A stretch of DNA of 64,000 nucleotides from NCBI GenBank assembly GCA_037447655.1, contig JBBHKE010002683.1, positions 186,001 through 250,000 on the forward strand, given 5' to 3'. The notes under the pieces are model-generated. The model ran no database searches. It was given only the letters and a program-made list of their open reading frames with translations, and had not been told where the DNA came from. The translations under genes were made by a program, and so were the position numbers. This DNA is from Zygnema cylindricum (lineage: Eukaryota > Streptophyta > Zygnematophyceae > Zygnematales > Zygnemataceae). Positions 21,300-34,924 of this stretch are shown piece by piece (position 1 is the first letter of the stretch; the number at the start of each line of letters is the position of its first letter).

Positions 21300-24200
21300 A
21301 CAAGTTGGACCTGTTGCTGTTCCTCGCCGTCCTTCTCTTCTGCACATCGACCGCTGTAGCCACAAAACTGAACAAATTTGAGAGTAGGTTGTCCGTCAGC
21401 CCTACATTGTCGCTATTCTAGAAGTGAATTTCAACCAGTAGTCCGTTTCCCAAACAGGCTAGCTTTTTCTGTGTGGCTATTTTGCAGCCCAAGCTGTTTT
21501 CCAAACTTACTGGGGCTCAGTCGGGCACAGAAATCGTCCTTCTGGATCTGAAAAGCGGCTTGATTGGCCCGGCAACGCAGGGATGGAGCACATCGCTCAG
21601 GAACTGCTCCCAGTTCAAAGGCATCACATGCAACAACATCGGTCGAATCACACAATTGTGGGTGCCTTTGAGTTTTTTTCCTGGTTTTTTTTATAGCAGG
21701 GTGGTCACACTGCATGTTTGGTTACCTAAGTAAAATTCAGTAGGAGAGATGCTTTCTTGAATTGAGCAAATTTTTTGACACCTCTCTCTAGTCGATGCAT
21801 TTTGCGAAGATAATTTTTTTGCATCTGTCTAAACTTGATTCAGATTTTCTTGTCCTTTCACAAGTGGAAATCGTCGGCTAAATGAAAATTGTAGTTATGC
21901 AAGAACAGTGTGGAATTATTTGGATTCAAGACCTAGTCACTATTCACCACAGTAATGTTGAACACAACTATTTTTGTAGGGGTGACATATATTTACGAAG
22001 AATGTACTATTTCGTAGATTAGAAAGAAGGGAAAAGCGAAGGGACGCTTGCAATCCCAATACTATTAGCTGGTTTTCAATCCTATCGTTTCTTTCCACAG
22101 TTAGGCTGGTTATACTTTCAAAAATTACTCATATTTTGTAAGTAAATCCTGAGTAATCATACACTTGGTACAAATTCTTTGAGTAATCGTATGTAATTTT
22201 CGATAGTGCAACCAAGCTGCTAATGAAATGAAAGCCTGCAAAACTTTAAAAACCAAATGATTAAAATCAAGATGGTGAAATATGCAAAATTTTGTCTTAA
22301 ACTATTGAATTAGAAGTCATACCAGCGGACAGAATAGAGAAAAGCACAGATAAGAAAAAGGCAAATAAAATAAATGCCAAGATGATTAAAAAAAGGTTGA
22401 AAATTACAATGAGAGAAGGCTAAAATAGTAACTGAGAGTCTCACAATAGTGACATCGTTACAGGCTGTTCTGCAGCCCATGTGTTTCCAAAGTGTCACTT
22501 GGCTCTTCCTAACATAGGACGAAAGGGCAAGGTATCCTTTCACGAGAAAAAACAATCAAATCTAAAAACTGAAACAGGAATCTAAAACCGAATCTGAGAC
22601 AGAGGTACAGAGAGCGATCACGAGAACTAGAATTCTAAACTACGTTATCTAACACTGAGTCTGATAAACTAACTGAGTTTGGAGCAAAGGACAATTTAGG
22701 AAGAAGTAAGAATTCCAACATAAACTATGTGATAACTTCTCTTCAAGAAAAAAAGTATCCAGAGAAATGAGAATGCGCCTTGTTTGTGTTCACAAACCGC
22801 GAACACGTTCACACTGGAAACAAAGTCGTTTCATTGCCCGGTTCATGCTGATGTACATTTTTTTTTTTTTTCGGGCAGGGCCCTTCCTCGTGGAGGCCTG
22901 AGCGGCTCTCTTCGCCCCTCCATCGGCAACCTCACCTACCTCACTCTGCTGTACCGCTCTTCTCCCCCTTTTCTTTGAACCGGAATTAGCGTGGATGATA
23001 ACGTTGCGCTTGTGTAACAGTATGTAGTGTGAGACAAAACCTTGTCTGACAGGAAATAGTGTGGATGAAAAGCTTTTGGTCTTGTCAACGGGATGTAGTG
23101 TGGATCAAATCCTCTTGGATAACACGCTTGCAAACAGGAGTTAGCGTGGATCATGGGAATAACCGCAGAAACAGTGCCTTTAAAAGAAAAAACTTTGTAT
23201 ATTTCTTTGATCCTTAAGCGTCTGTCAGAAGTGCAGTTGAAAAAAACGGCTTTTTGGAGTTCTTGTTTCCGGAGAAGGTTTCTTACTTTCTGGACCCTCT
23301 CATAGTAACAAGTATCGACCACATTAATTCTGAATGCTGAGTTTTAAGCTCCATAAACCTTAATTCATGTGGATTGCAGACAATACTGAAACACAAAGTA
23401 AATCATTTTTGAGTGTCCATGTCGGCCTTTAGTCTATGCACAAAAGAGGTGTAGATTACTAATTTAAAAGACTGTCCAAACTGCAGTTGCCCTTATATTG
23501 TGAGAAGTTTCAGGAACGAATCTACCATTTGGTGTCGTTTTACTTTCCGAACTTGTAGCTGGAGTCATTTCATTAATCATTTTCTTGACGGATGTTGCAA
23601 AAACCTGTCACAAAAAACAAAAAACCTGTCACAAAATCTAAAAAAACCTGTTACAAAATCTAAAAAACCTGTCACAAAATCTAAAAAAACTTGTCACAAA
23701 ATCTAAAAAACCTGTCACAAAATCTAAAAAACCTGTCTCAAAATCTAAAAAAACCTGTCACATCTGACTTATGATCCTCAGTAAATCTACAAAAAGATCA
23801 TCCCACATTTCTTTCTTGTTCGACTTCCACAGAATTCTGTTAATTTTTTTGCCCACCTTGTGGTTTCCGTATTCTTTTTTCATCTTTGATTTTCCTCTGC
23901 CAATTCCTTTAGCTCAAATTCGTCGACTCTCCCTGACTTTCAGGGACCTGAGAAAAAATCAAATTTCTGGAGGAATCCCGTGGACCATCGTCAAGAGCAA
24001 AATACTTTCTAAAATGTGAGTCAGTTCAAAATTGTGACATCTGTCACCAAACTGCTATTTGTACATGGCAGGACAAAACTGGGAAGAAGATGCGTTTCAC
24101 TGAAAATAGTACTATGGGGGGTGGTGGTCCCCACAGAGATCTGTCTTACAATCGATTTACGGGAGTGTTACCTCGAATTGATGTACTGAATCAACTCTGG

Positions 24201-27200
24201 GTTTTGTGAGTAACCAAAAATTCAAGAAGAAAAGAAGAATGTGGAAAGAAAAAGGAGTTTTTTTGTTTCTTTAGTTTGAGCAATTTATTGTTTGTTTATT
24301 TATTGACTTATATATTTTTCTGTATAAAGGCACCTGGAGTTCAACTGTCTCTCGGGCAAAATTCCTGCCAAGATTGGTAACATCATCAACCTTCAATTTT
24401 TGTGAGTGGTCCTCTCTCTCGATACCCTTTCCTTCTATACCAATAGCTTCTTTTTTAGGATTGTCTTTTTTTGAAAACCTTTTCTTTTGTAGTATCTCCT
24501 TCTTTTTGGGTAGCCTTTCCCACCCCGCAATAAAAACTCCTTTTTTAATTTTCCTTTTCTTTTTGGACAGGGTTTTTTACTCTACATTGCTAACTTTCTA
24601 TTTAGTGTTTATTTTCCGGGTAACCTTTACCTTGCCACATATATAACTTCGTTATTAGTAGCTTCTCATTCCGATAGCCTTTCCTCTCCACCCTTAATGT
24701 TTTTTTTCAATGTTTTCATTTTTGGATAACCTTCCGTTATCCACACTAATAGTGGTGCCTAGGGACTTGTGATGATTTGTGATCTTTTGGGTTTAAAAAC
24801 CGAATGTTTGCTCTCAAGTAATCTCTCCATCAACTTTCAGCAGTTTCATGGCATTAATGTTTCTTTTTCACTCCTTTCAACGTCTAAAGCCGTACAAACC
24901 CTTAGCCCCTTCCCCTCTTTTTTTCTTTTCCCTCTTTGTTTCTCTTTTTCCTCTTTTTTTCTTTCTCCAGCTCTTCCTGTCCGTCCCACGCTCTCTCATT
25001 ATAATAAAACAAGATGTAGTAAAAACATTCCGGACGCAATTTTGAATTATTGTTGGACAGTTTTTCAGTAGATAACAAGTCGTGTGGTAATGCCCTATTC
25101 CTGACTCCTCCATTTTAATTATCGGAAAAAACCTTGGATTGTGGATTTATCACTTGCGGTAGCCCCGATATTTTTTCTCAAGTTTTGCAAATTTATTTTC
25201 TAACTCTTTTTTTGTCTCTTTAATTGAATCGAAACAGAGATCTGTCGAACAACAAATTGAGTGGATTGATTCCTACTTCGATAAGCAATCTAAAGAAACT
25301 TCAATATGTGTAAGTTCCATTCTTTTTACGGAGTTTTTGTGTTTGTGTTCCTCTCTTCCTCTCCTTTTGAAGATCGTTCCTGAAAAACACTTCAATGTCC
25401 AGAGCAAAAAATAGCTCAAAGGTGGTTTCGTTTTCTTTCTTTTTTCTTTTTTCGACAAAAAGGGAGCCATTGTTCATTTTCTGTTCTTTTTTTCATCTGA
25501 AAAGGTGAATTTTAGTCAAACCGGGTGTGCTACGGCGAAAGAAGGCAGTTAACTTTGTTTTTCTTCAATACTTAGATGTGTTTTAGTACTTGTACTCACA
25601 AAGACGAAACACTATCTTATCTAATAGACTTAAAAGTCGCTTTACAACATGGAGGGCGATTGGTACTTCAAAAGTTATTTCTTAGAAAACCAACATCGAG
25701 GCAGGAAATTTATCAATTTATCAAATACAGTTTGTTAACCCTCTGATTCTTACTATGGTAAACCATCCGGTGCACAAGACTTTATTCAATAAAACAAAAT
25801 GAATTGATTGCCAAGTGTTAATCAATGAGTTTTGCTAACTTAACGTTAGGGTCTAGAAGCTAATGTTGTTGCGGATTTGTATCTATATCTCTCTTTCACT
25901 TATGCTTTTCTTTTTTCGAACGAGTTATTGACAAATGCTTGTTGAAGAAAGTCACCATGGCTTGCCTTCCCATATAACATTGTTTTGACAAGTCATTTAC
26001 CTTTTTGGAAAGTTTTTAATCGAGATTCGTTTTGCATCTGCCATGTGGCAGGTATCTGAATGGCAATCAGTTGACAGGACCTCTGCCTGTCATCCAATCA
26101 AAAGAACTCTTTGTCATGTAAGTCCCTCCCTCTTTCCTTCCCTACCCTCTCCCGGCCCTTATTATTTTCACAACTAAGACAGACGAAAGGACAAGTAGAG
26201 ATAAGATAAAAGATACGAAGACAGAAAAGAAGACAAAAAACTCTCATAAATGGAAACCAAAACCTAATAAAATCCAAAACATCCCTCTTTACCATTCCGT
26301 ACTTTCCCCTCACCCTCCCCTCGCCTTCGCCCTCCCCTCCCCTCCCCTCCCACCCTCCCTCCCTCCCTCTCCAGCAACCTCTCCCGCAACCTCCTTTCCG
26401 GCGTCCTCCTCTTTTCCCTCCCCTCGCTGTATGTCGTCTCGGCCGACCTCTCCCTCAACTACCTTCTCGGCCCCGTCACCGTCACACAGGGCGGAAATCG
26501 ATTCTGTCCCGTGGGCGCCAACGACTCCGACGGAATCCGTAAAAACTGCATTCTGCAATCCGTTCTTCCGTCCGGATGCCGGAAGTCACAGCAACGGACG
26601 CTTCGCGCATGTGACGCCTTCTGCCATTTCCGTCAAAAAGGAGGACCGTGTGGGGGAAAAGGGGTGTGCACGCCGGGGAGAGGAGGAGGGTTCTATTGCG
26701 AGTGCAGAAAAGGGTATCGGATTGGGACGGGGAATTGGACGTGTGTGCCGAGTGAGTTTGGAGGGAGAGGGAGGGAGGGAGGGAGGGGAGGAGGGATGAG
26801 GTTTTGTGGTAAGGGAGGGAAGAGAGAGGAAGAGAGCTTTTGTGGCTTTTTGAGGTTTTGTGGCTTTTTGAGGTTTTGTGGCTTTTTGAGGTTTTGTGGG
26901 ATAGGGAGAGGGAGAGGGAGAGGGAGAGGGAAAGGAAGAGGGAGAGGGAGGAGGAAGGTATTGTTTGATACAGGCAATGAGGGTGAATTTATTGTTGGAT
27001 ACGGGTTTGGAAAGGTGAAGGAAGACTTGGGACTGACTTGAGGGGTGGTGTGGATGGTGGGGCGGGAGCAGAGTCTTAAGAGGAAAGCGTGAAAAGTGGT
27101 GAAGTAGGGGGAGGGGGAGGAACTGCTGAAGGAGGAGAAAAAATTACTGTTGTGTGGTGTCTTTGTGTTATTGTTGTAACGCGTTTTAATATTTATTATT

Positions 27201-27302
27201 TAACTTCTCAATGGGTAATGGAGTAGGTGCTGGGTATGATAAAACTCCTGTTTTCCAGGTTGCGGCTGTGAAATACAAAACTCACTTTTATTTTTTTTGT
27301 AA
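21300..27302 (+). CDS. Secreted leucine-rich-repeat protein with EGF-like C-terminus, ten exons (first exon not found)
   Basis: Exons: 21300 to about 21394 (signal peptide KLDLLLFLAVLLFCTSTAVA), 21488-21657 (LRR N-cap: LLDLKSGLIG, GWSTSLRNCSQFKGITC), 22879-22950, 23944-24015, 24137-24205, 24330-24401, 25238-25309, 26052-26117, 26375-26751, 27259-27302 (stop 27300-27302). Each small exon is 66-72 nt with phase-2 introns and encodes one repeat of the plant form (for example DLSNNKLSGLIPTSISNLKK), an architecture usual in plant LRR receptors. The large exon adds a cysteine-rich segment with an EGF-like pattern (CGGKGVC...FYCECRKGY...WTC), followed by SCGCE. No transmembrane helix or kinase is seen, so a secreted or wall protein is inferred. 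The ATG exon and the end of the signal exon are unresolved (donor near 21394 is weak). The terminal exon is inferred from frame and cysteine content. Confidence 0.82.
23020..23160. repeat. Degenerate repeat in LRR intron
   Basis: The motif AGGA.TTAGCGTGGAT and variants (ggaaatagtgtggat, gggatgtagtgtggat, ggagttagcgtggat) recur about every 50-60 bp, four times from about 22981. It lies in the intron after the first LRR exon. Confidence 0.55.
23596..23762. repeat. Tandem repeat of about 22 bp in LRR intron
   Basis: About eight consecutive copies of AAAACCTGTCACAAAATCTA, with small changes (one tgttac, one tgtctc, one ttgtcac). The array is close to homogeneous, suggesting recent expansion. Confidence 0.9.
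26752..26960. repeat. G-rich and GAGAGG repeats in last LRR intron
   Basis: After the donor at 26752 the DNA is a G/A-rich tract, then three to four copies of TTTTTGAGGTTTTGTGGC (26838-26900), then (GGGAGA)n. This would give a G-rich transcript segment able to form G-quadruplex-like structure. Confidence 0.8.
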
Positions 27303-28513
27303 CTTTGTTTATTAGCTGTTAATCTTAAGTGGGGTATTTTTTGTAGCGAGGCAATGAAATTATTATTTTTTCTCCGTATATTGTTTCATCATAATGGGTC
27401 AAATTTATGTACTAAATTTTTAAAGCTGAATAAATTGCCGGATCACATAAGCCTTTTTGAGTATTTACACCTCTTCTGTCTCTTCACCCACCTTCAAATT
27501 TTAGTTTCATATTGATGGAGCGTGGTTGACGAATATAATGTTAATGTTTTGATTTACAATGCCAGGCAAGATGCCCTGTGAGTGTTGAGAATCCTTCTAC
27601 AGCAGAAGGCAACAATCTGTTGGAGTTGTTATGTTGATGTCTGATTGGATATGTCTCAGCTCCTGAAGGTTTCCCCCAGAAGTTGTCAGAAATAGGTTTC
27701 AATTTTTCCCATTGTTGACACTTTCACTTATGTAGAAATCTTGCATTTTATTTTTTTCCCATTCTAATTGTACATCAACATTAAAATATTCATATTCTAT
27801 TTATGGTGTTAAGCTGATAGATTTCTTTGAAGTTGACATATTTACAGCAATTGATTCAAAATGACAGCATCTCAACCATAAATACAGCAACATGTTCGTT
27901 GAAGTCATTGCAAAGAAAATTGCAAAGTTTTCCATGGACTTGGCATGTACATTGTTGCCCTTCTTTCCTACATTACCACATCACATGCAAGTTATTGACT
28001 TGCGTCACATTAAGTTTAACATCTTGCCTTTGGACGCGCGGAAAACCAAAATAAGTGTGCGGTGAAAATATTTTAGTGTGAGATTACCTTAAAACACTGA
28101 CTGAGCTTCACTTGCAACTACCGAAAGACTTCACAAAAAGTTGGCTTATCTCTTCTCTGCACTTTGATTATATCTTAGTTGGACCTATGTTTGATAATGT
28201 TATAGTGCTGACAAAAGGATTGCGCATTACTGAGAAGAGGACATATGTTCCAAGAAGTACCCTTTAACATCAGGGCATTTTTGTCCCATCACAAACTACT
28301 AATGATTGCACCATATCTAATCCTAGATCTTTATAGTCCTAATGCTACAACCTCGAGGCTCTTTCAGCTACATTTGGCTTTCAGGCTTTCAGGATTTCAG
28401 GCTGGGACTACATACGCATCTATGCTGCAATAACTACCGCCATGGCGGCAACCACGACGTCCAGACTACTATGATACTCAAACCAGAAAATACAGTGTCC
28501 TAGGGGCAAGCAA
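27303..28513. other. Convergent intergenic region
   Basis: Lies between the ends of the LRR gene and the translocator gene. AT-rich, presumably both 3' UTRs. No open frame, repeat or RNA gene is recognised. Confidence 0.4.
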
Positions 28514-31500
28514 CTAGGCACTCTTAGGCTTTGCTGCTTTCACTCGTGAGTAGCCAAACACTCCCAGAAGGGCAATTCCGGTACCTGCAGACACATAGAG
28601 ATAAAATAGTATGGTTAACTGACTGCAACCTTTACAACCAGCAAATTCCAAGAGATAGGATTCAGTAACCGTACTGAAAACAAGCCTCTCACCAATGCCA
28701 TTAATAGGAGAGACTGGCGTCTTGAAGAATAGAACCGATGTCACGATGACAATGACACGCTTCACACAGTTGCCCACGGAGTGTGTGACAGGCGACACAC
28801 GCTGCAAGATCATGTAGGACACCTGCACCCACCACCAGCAATCCTCCGGTTAGGCTTCGATTGCGGAGAATCTTCAGTATTCCTCTGAATGGGCTTTGTG
28901 GGATTGAGTTCCATTTGTTTTCTCCAGTTTTGAAACAGTGAGCTACACTATATAAAATGTGGGCTTTGTATGATTGTGCATTTTTTGTTTTCTCACGTTC
29001 TGAAACAGTGAAATAAAACATGCTTATACTGTTACACAGGCCATGGAAAAGCAGAGTACCTGCTGATATGAGTGAAAGCACACCCCGGTGATTAAAGCCC
29101 TCGTGATAACTTGATTGACATTAAGCCCCTGCAAACCCGCATCCCATTGCAAGCACATTTTTATAATATCTTGCAATGATGACCAAAAAACAAAACCACA
29201 TCCTGGTTTAATCTCCAGATAGAGCAACGTGGAACTGCTCATATGGTATAGGCTGAGGCGTGATTGTTGTCTCCTTAAAGAATAACAACACCACTGGATG
29301 GTCAGTCTTCCGCGGTGCTGAAAGGGAGTACAAGAAAGAATAAACGACATACACCAATTTCCATGTCTCAGAAAGACATCCATACCTGAGAAGCCAAGAA
29401 TTCCGGGGAAAACTTGACGCCTTCTGTAATGAGTGTAACAGGGAGGAGGAGTAAGAAAGAGAGGACGGTGATGACGGAGAACAGGTTGATATTGTCCAGA
29501 GAGCCCTGTTTTCAAAACGAAAAGGAAAAACATGTTGATGCAATAGACAAATTACGCATCGTGATGAGCAGCCGTGTCCAAAGCAAGAACGAATATCTTC
29601 TTTGACAGAATAATCTATGCACCATTATCTTCACTAACAATCAGCTTTGAACAAAATGGCAAACAACAGCCTAGCCAAAAACATGACATCCTCTGATTTC
29701 CCGTATATTTCTCCCAGGTGTACTTGGAGTGAGGAGGTGGTCCTACATCTTTCTTCACCATAAACTTTTTGCTGAGAACGTTGCGGGATTGGAAGGTCAA
29801 ATTGGAGGCCATGGCACTAAGAAAACCAGCCCTGCAGTTCAGGCCCATTTTCAATGTCACAAATCAAGAAAATTTGATTATGCAAAAACACAAATATTGC
29901 ACACATTTCAAGGCAATTACTGCTCAAACCCTCAAGCTGTAAGATCCAACCACTACCTTATCTGAACCAACTTTAAACCCCTGGCAACGCTTTTAAACAT
30001 CCTTTCTGTGCCTCATTGAGCGCAAGTCCAACAGCAATACAAAAAGCTACATATGCTGTTTTAAAACTTTCGTGAATTATGTACCTTCCCGTTTTCATGT
30101 GCCAAGTTCAATGGCATGTATTGAGGGCGTCTGATCACTTTGACTGGCTATCCAAGATGAGAAACAGAGAATAGGAGGGGGCAGAAAGTAAATGCACTAC
30201 GGACCAATTGAAAGAGGCTTCAGTTGCAGAAGCCAAAGCAACACCTCCCACAATGGGCACTAGAGCCAATACAACAGGTAGTGTGGGAGCCTGCCAGCCA
30301 ATCGAACAGCCATTTCAAAGAAAGACAACAGTCAGAAAACTGTGGATTGGCACTGCAGGATTTGCATTCTCCTTGGGGCAGATGGTAAGCTCAATGAATC
30401 ACATTCATATTTCTTTCTAGGGAGGGCTGTTAATTAGAAAAGAGCTGGTTGAAGGGGGCATGAATGAGTGCCTCCTCGCTGTAATGCAAAGGAAGAAGAG
30501 AACAAAACAACTAGATATGGACCCACTTGTGCCCAGATGTTTTGGACTTCTATCCAGCTAAAAACATTGCTAGGCTCTTCGAGATAAACAGCTTGTCAAA
30601 CTCTTCGATGAGTTAATCTGAAGCAAGCATTCCATAATCAACACGTCCAAATTGAGGTCTCTTAAAGGGCCCGGTAGCGCTGCATACATCTCCCAGCACA
30701 AGAGCAGAAAGCAGGACGGAGAAGAAGGGCTCCAAAGCTTTGATGGTGTGTGTGAAAGAAACCGCCACTTTGCCCAAGCTCATGTTAGTAAATAGGTTGC
30801 CCAGAGTGTGAACAGCTGCCAGGGGGAGAATGCCAACCAGCTGCAGTACCACGCACATCACAACAAACACGGTGAGAATACTTAAAAAAAAAAACAAATT
30901 TGAGCTGCAATGTCAATCTTGCGCTGATGCGTGTCACACCAAAATGTCCTTGAATATGCTTGTCACTTAAAACACAAGGGTTGAGAAGTGAAGCCCAACG
31001 TTTGATCTCATTAAATTCTACCACAAAAGCTATCATTCCCCACCATTCCTACTCTTGAAGGAGGAATAGAACGCCATTTCTCCCCAAAAAACAGGCATGC
31101 AAATTCCCTCAAATTCACGAATCCACCAGATGTGCATTATGAGACAAGTAGAAGCAAAAGCATTAATTCACTTTATACACTATCTTGAATATCTTGAACC
31201 AAAATGTCAGTCAGTCTCGTCCTGTATGCCTAAGGTGCAAATTAAATGTACTGACATACAGATATCTGTTTCACTGAGAGCGCAACAATTTCACAGAATC
31301 TCACATTACACACATCCAGTGAACTACTTCATTCAACAATTAATTCTCCAGGTACTGGACTGCATCCATAACCTTACCCATTCTGTTCCGTATATTACCA
31401 AAATTATTGAATTTAATTCGCTGAGTTTGTTGCCAATATAGCTTTAAAATCTAGAAAAGGAACTATCATTAGATGCTCATGCATTGATCTGTATACATTG

Positions 31501-33445
31501 TTACACATTCTGACATCCCCAGGCACATCCGCGCAGTCGTAAGCAGTCTCGCAATACTTCAATGTATTGCAATATTTTGATAGACGTCATAAGCTTGCGC
31601 TGCTCTTTCAGATAATCAAGCAAACCACAGTATCCGCAAAACATTGCTTGCGAAAGTTCTCACGGGCCAAATATGATGGAAGAGACAAACAACAAGAATA
31701 AAGCATGGTGAATGACGATAGTATATATACAGTGATCATACCTGAGACTGAGTCAGCTGGGGCTTCTTGTAAAGACCTGTCCCCCACATCACAAGCACGA
31801 CCACACTCCCAACCAGGAACTGTATGGAAGTGATGGTAACAGGGTATGGGAAAACCTTGAGAACCTGGTAAACCGCATAAAAAGTTAAAAATGTTAGCTT
31901 ATATGTGTCATACAAACAAAAGTGACGAAGCAATGGAGATTAAAATCCCTTTCTCGTTTGTGAAACCTGGTGAACCATCAATGCGGCATTCACCATACTA
32001 TTCTAGAGTAAACACTTAATTCTCATACTACTAGTGCCAACTTTCCTCCCACAACTAGTGTCATTAAACTGATAAGGAGGATCCAGACTTAATTAAAATT
32101 GAGTGCATCACTTTCAACAAAATTATATGCTGAAAGTGTGCAAACAGAAACTTGCCACTCGTGAGATGCCAAGAGACGGCTATTATGACAATGGCGGTTT
32201 ACACTACATTCAAACATTACAAGCAAACCCATTTCAGAAACCAAATTCTGTCTGCATGATTTGTCCACAGAAGGGGTCATTACTAGTAATAAATTGCATG
32301 ACCGACACCTTAACCAACCTCTTATAAAGCAAAAAGAAAAAAAAAATCTTACAGTGAATCCAACGGAATCTAAGAACATTTGCTCAATGCACATATCTCG
32401 AAAGCCCGGTCAGACCTTAAATATTCTGAATGTATTTCATATCGGGGTGAACCTCTGGAACCTATGCACAAACAATGCAGGGGCCAGACTGATAATATAA
32501 ATGATAAGATTGGTTATCAGGAATATTTATAAGATAATGCAGGACATCAGTGGAAGGCAAGACTGGAACACAAAAAAAATGAAAGTAGACTTATGGTCCT
32601 GTTCATAAAGATAAGTCTCTGGAAAAGCCTAGAGGTACCTCATTGATACTGAAACTGAAAGAAAGAAACCTTGACGAAATGTTGAGCAAGATATAATTGC
32701 GAAGAGGAAGGAACAGAGACATCATGTCAAAGCCTTTCTATTCATAAGTCTAAGATAAGGTTTTCAAATAATGCTGGACCTGCCTGTTGCAGCTAACTGT
32801 GTGGCTTCAAGCATAACATCACCTACATTGTAACAACCAATGCCACTTTTAGACTTTTCACCACAATTTATCTGAACATTGGGAAGCAATATAAAAAAGA
32901 GGACACATGCTTTATTTGTCCATGTATCTATTTTTTTTCCAATTGATGTATGGTCAGTGCAGTTTTTAATAGCTTTCTGTCCAAGATGAGGGGCTGACCT
33001 GCTTGTTGTAGATGTTGAAGTAAATGTTAAAAAGATACCATAATCCAAACAGGCATCCTAGCTGGACAGTCTTGATTACGGATGCTGTTGAGCTATCCTC
33101 TATTTCAGCTTCAACGGCATCGCCACTATTGGCTCCTGCTGCTGCACTGCAAACAATCGAAAAGGATTGTGGTTTACGAGGAGCTTGAGAGCAAATTATT
33201 TTAGCCTTCAACAAATGCAGGTTTTTCCCAAAATAATCACATCTGTTACTATGAAATTTTGTTTTGTCAGCTAATTTTGACAGCGTGAAGCTTCTAGCGC
33301 TAACTTTTCCCAAGGGAGTCAAATTTCCACAAGGAACAGAGACTCTGCTGCGTCCTTGCTGAGCGCAGACGTTAACTGCACGTAATTCAGTATTGCTGCT
33401 ACTAACGCTGTACACGTTGCGACAGGAGAGAGTCGCTGTCGCCAT
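28514..33445 (-). CDS. PPT: Plastid phosphoenolpyruvate/phosphate translocator, nine exons
   Basis: Inner-envelope antiporter that brings phosphoenolpyruvate into the plastid in exchange for phosphate, feeding aromatic and fatty-acid synthesis. Exons in coding order: 33445-32999, 31864-31742, 30840-30688, 30290-30205, 29831-29747, 29505-29386, 29128-29060, 28822-28693, 28584-28514. They join without a stop into 427 codons. The first exon gives a Ser/Thr/Arg-rich transit peptide (start [10 protein letters not shown]) and the first helix [16 protein letters not shown]. Then [109 protein letters not shown] and [31 protein letters not shown] is the PPT signature; triose-phosphate and glucose-6-phosphate carriers differ there. 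Only the exact start is uncertain. Confidence 0.95.
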
Positions 33446-33752
33446 GGCTAGAAAGGAAAGTGCAGAAATGAGGATCCTGGAGAGCAAATATCTTCACTTA
33501 GGCCTGGAGGTTTTAACTCGTCTGTATAAATTTCAAATTTGGAAGTCCATGTAGCAGAATTTACGGCGAATTCCGAGTGTTCATGCGTTATCTCTCGCCG
33601 TTGCCCGTTAAAAACGTGAACATACAGGATTACAGGCCTAACACCAATGCGGCGATTCATGGATTGACACGTGTACAAACTGCACCAATCCTGAAGCAGC
33701 AAGTAATCATTGCAGAGGAACTAAATTCAAAGGACAACCTACGCACATGCTA

Positions 33753-33942
33753 CACCGTGAATCGTTATTAGCCTTATGTACGCTATATCGGCACCCGAAA
33801 ATTGATACCTTAAATATAATAAATTACACTATTTAAGGACGTGGACCATAATCTCCCCGTCTCCCTGCACTAAATTAGAAATAATGACGCTAATTTTTTC
33901 TTTACACTAATCATTTCTATACGCTAATAACGATTCAAGGTG
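33753..33942. mobile_element. 190-bp TA-flanked MITE
   Basis: The left end CACCGTGAATCGTTATTAGC and the right end, reversed, CACCTTGAATCGTTATTAGC, are inverted repeats bordered by TA on each side (33751-33752, 33943-33944), a Tc1/mariner-type target. The interior has a short attaccttaaatataata-like segment shared with the next element. Lies in the translocator promoter region. Confidence 0.85.
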
Positions 33943-34421
33943 TAGTTACCTACAACTGTGAAGCTGAGTTCAAAGTTCAAACTCAAGGCAAATTATATTT
34001 TATATTTGATACGCAAATATTTCGCACGAACTAAAGCCTGTCTGAACAAATCAGAAGCTAACTGTGCCCGTTGGTTTAGTTCAGTTCCTGTCCCATGACT
34101 GCAACAGCCGCCGATTGTTCACTCAACAAAATTTGTTAAGGTATACGGTAAGATAAGCTTACAATTTTTAGAAAGCTGATTCAGTTTAATAGGCATTCCT
34201 AGAAATAAACGTATTTCTTTTTTTTGATTTACTATAGGTTGTCCCACGGAAGAGGAAGGATATCAAATATGGCCTGAGCGTCCGTTCCAGGTCCGTACCG
34301 AGGTCCAGAGTTCTCTCACGCAGAAATCGAACTTGTTACTAGTTTCGTCAGTAAAACTCTTCTTATTAATGCATCATCCTTTCTGTAAGAAATGTATGAA
34401 GATCTACGAAATTGGTTAGTA

Positions 34422-34922
34422 CACCGCGAATCGTAATTAGAGTAATGAAAAAATTAGAGTACAAAAACTAAAAAAAAAAAATAGAGTAATGAACGCTAAT
34501 TTATGTGATAGAGCTGTTTCAACTATGAAGTTTACTCTAATTTATTTAAGTACTCTAATTTGGCACGCTAATATCCTCTACTGTAAATAAGGTATTCGTA
34601 CAGAATTTGGCAAAACGTATAGTTTATCGTCACTATGACGTTTGCACTACGCGGTTTATTAAAACGCAGTTACATGATAACGACCTGTATTAAATCATTA
34701 TTTGTACTTTTTTACTTAATAAAGTACAATTTTGCACGGTAAGAGGTCGTCCATACTCCACACTATTTAAAAAGAACCTATATTATAATTAAAAACGCTA
34801 ATTAGACTTTACCTTAAATATAATAATGAAAAAATTATAATCATTTACTCTATTTCATGTGATAGAGTCGAAATTTCAAGCGATCGAATTAGAGTAATTT
34901 ACTCTAATTACGATTCGAGGTG
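34422..34922. mobile_element. 501-bp TA-flanked MITE
   Basis: TIRs CACCGCGAATCGTAATTAGA and (reversed) CACCTCGAATCGTAATTAGA, with TA on both flanks (34420-34421, 34923-34924). The subterminal motif ATTAGAGTAA is repeated several times inside. Same family as 33753-33942 and 6419-8650. No coding capacity. Confidence 0.85.
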
Positions 34923-34924
34923 TA

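Noticed and set aside
20806-21381. 191-codon frame upstream of the LRR gene
   Set aside because: Mostly translation of cacttctgcacat repeats. The true signal-peptide exon is in another frame within its end.
28514-33445. Triose-phosphate or glucose-6-phosphate translocator
   Set aside because: The [17 protein letters not shown] and [15 protein letters not shown] segments fit the phosphoenolpyruvate carrier group better.
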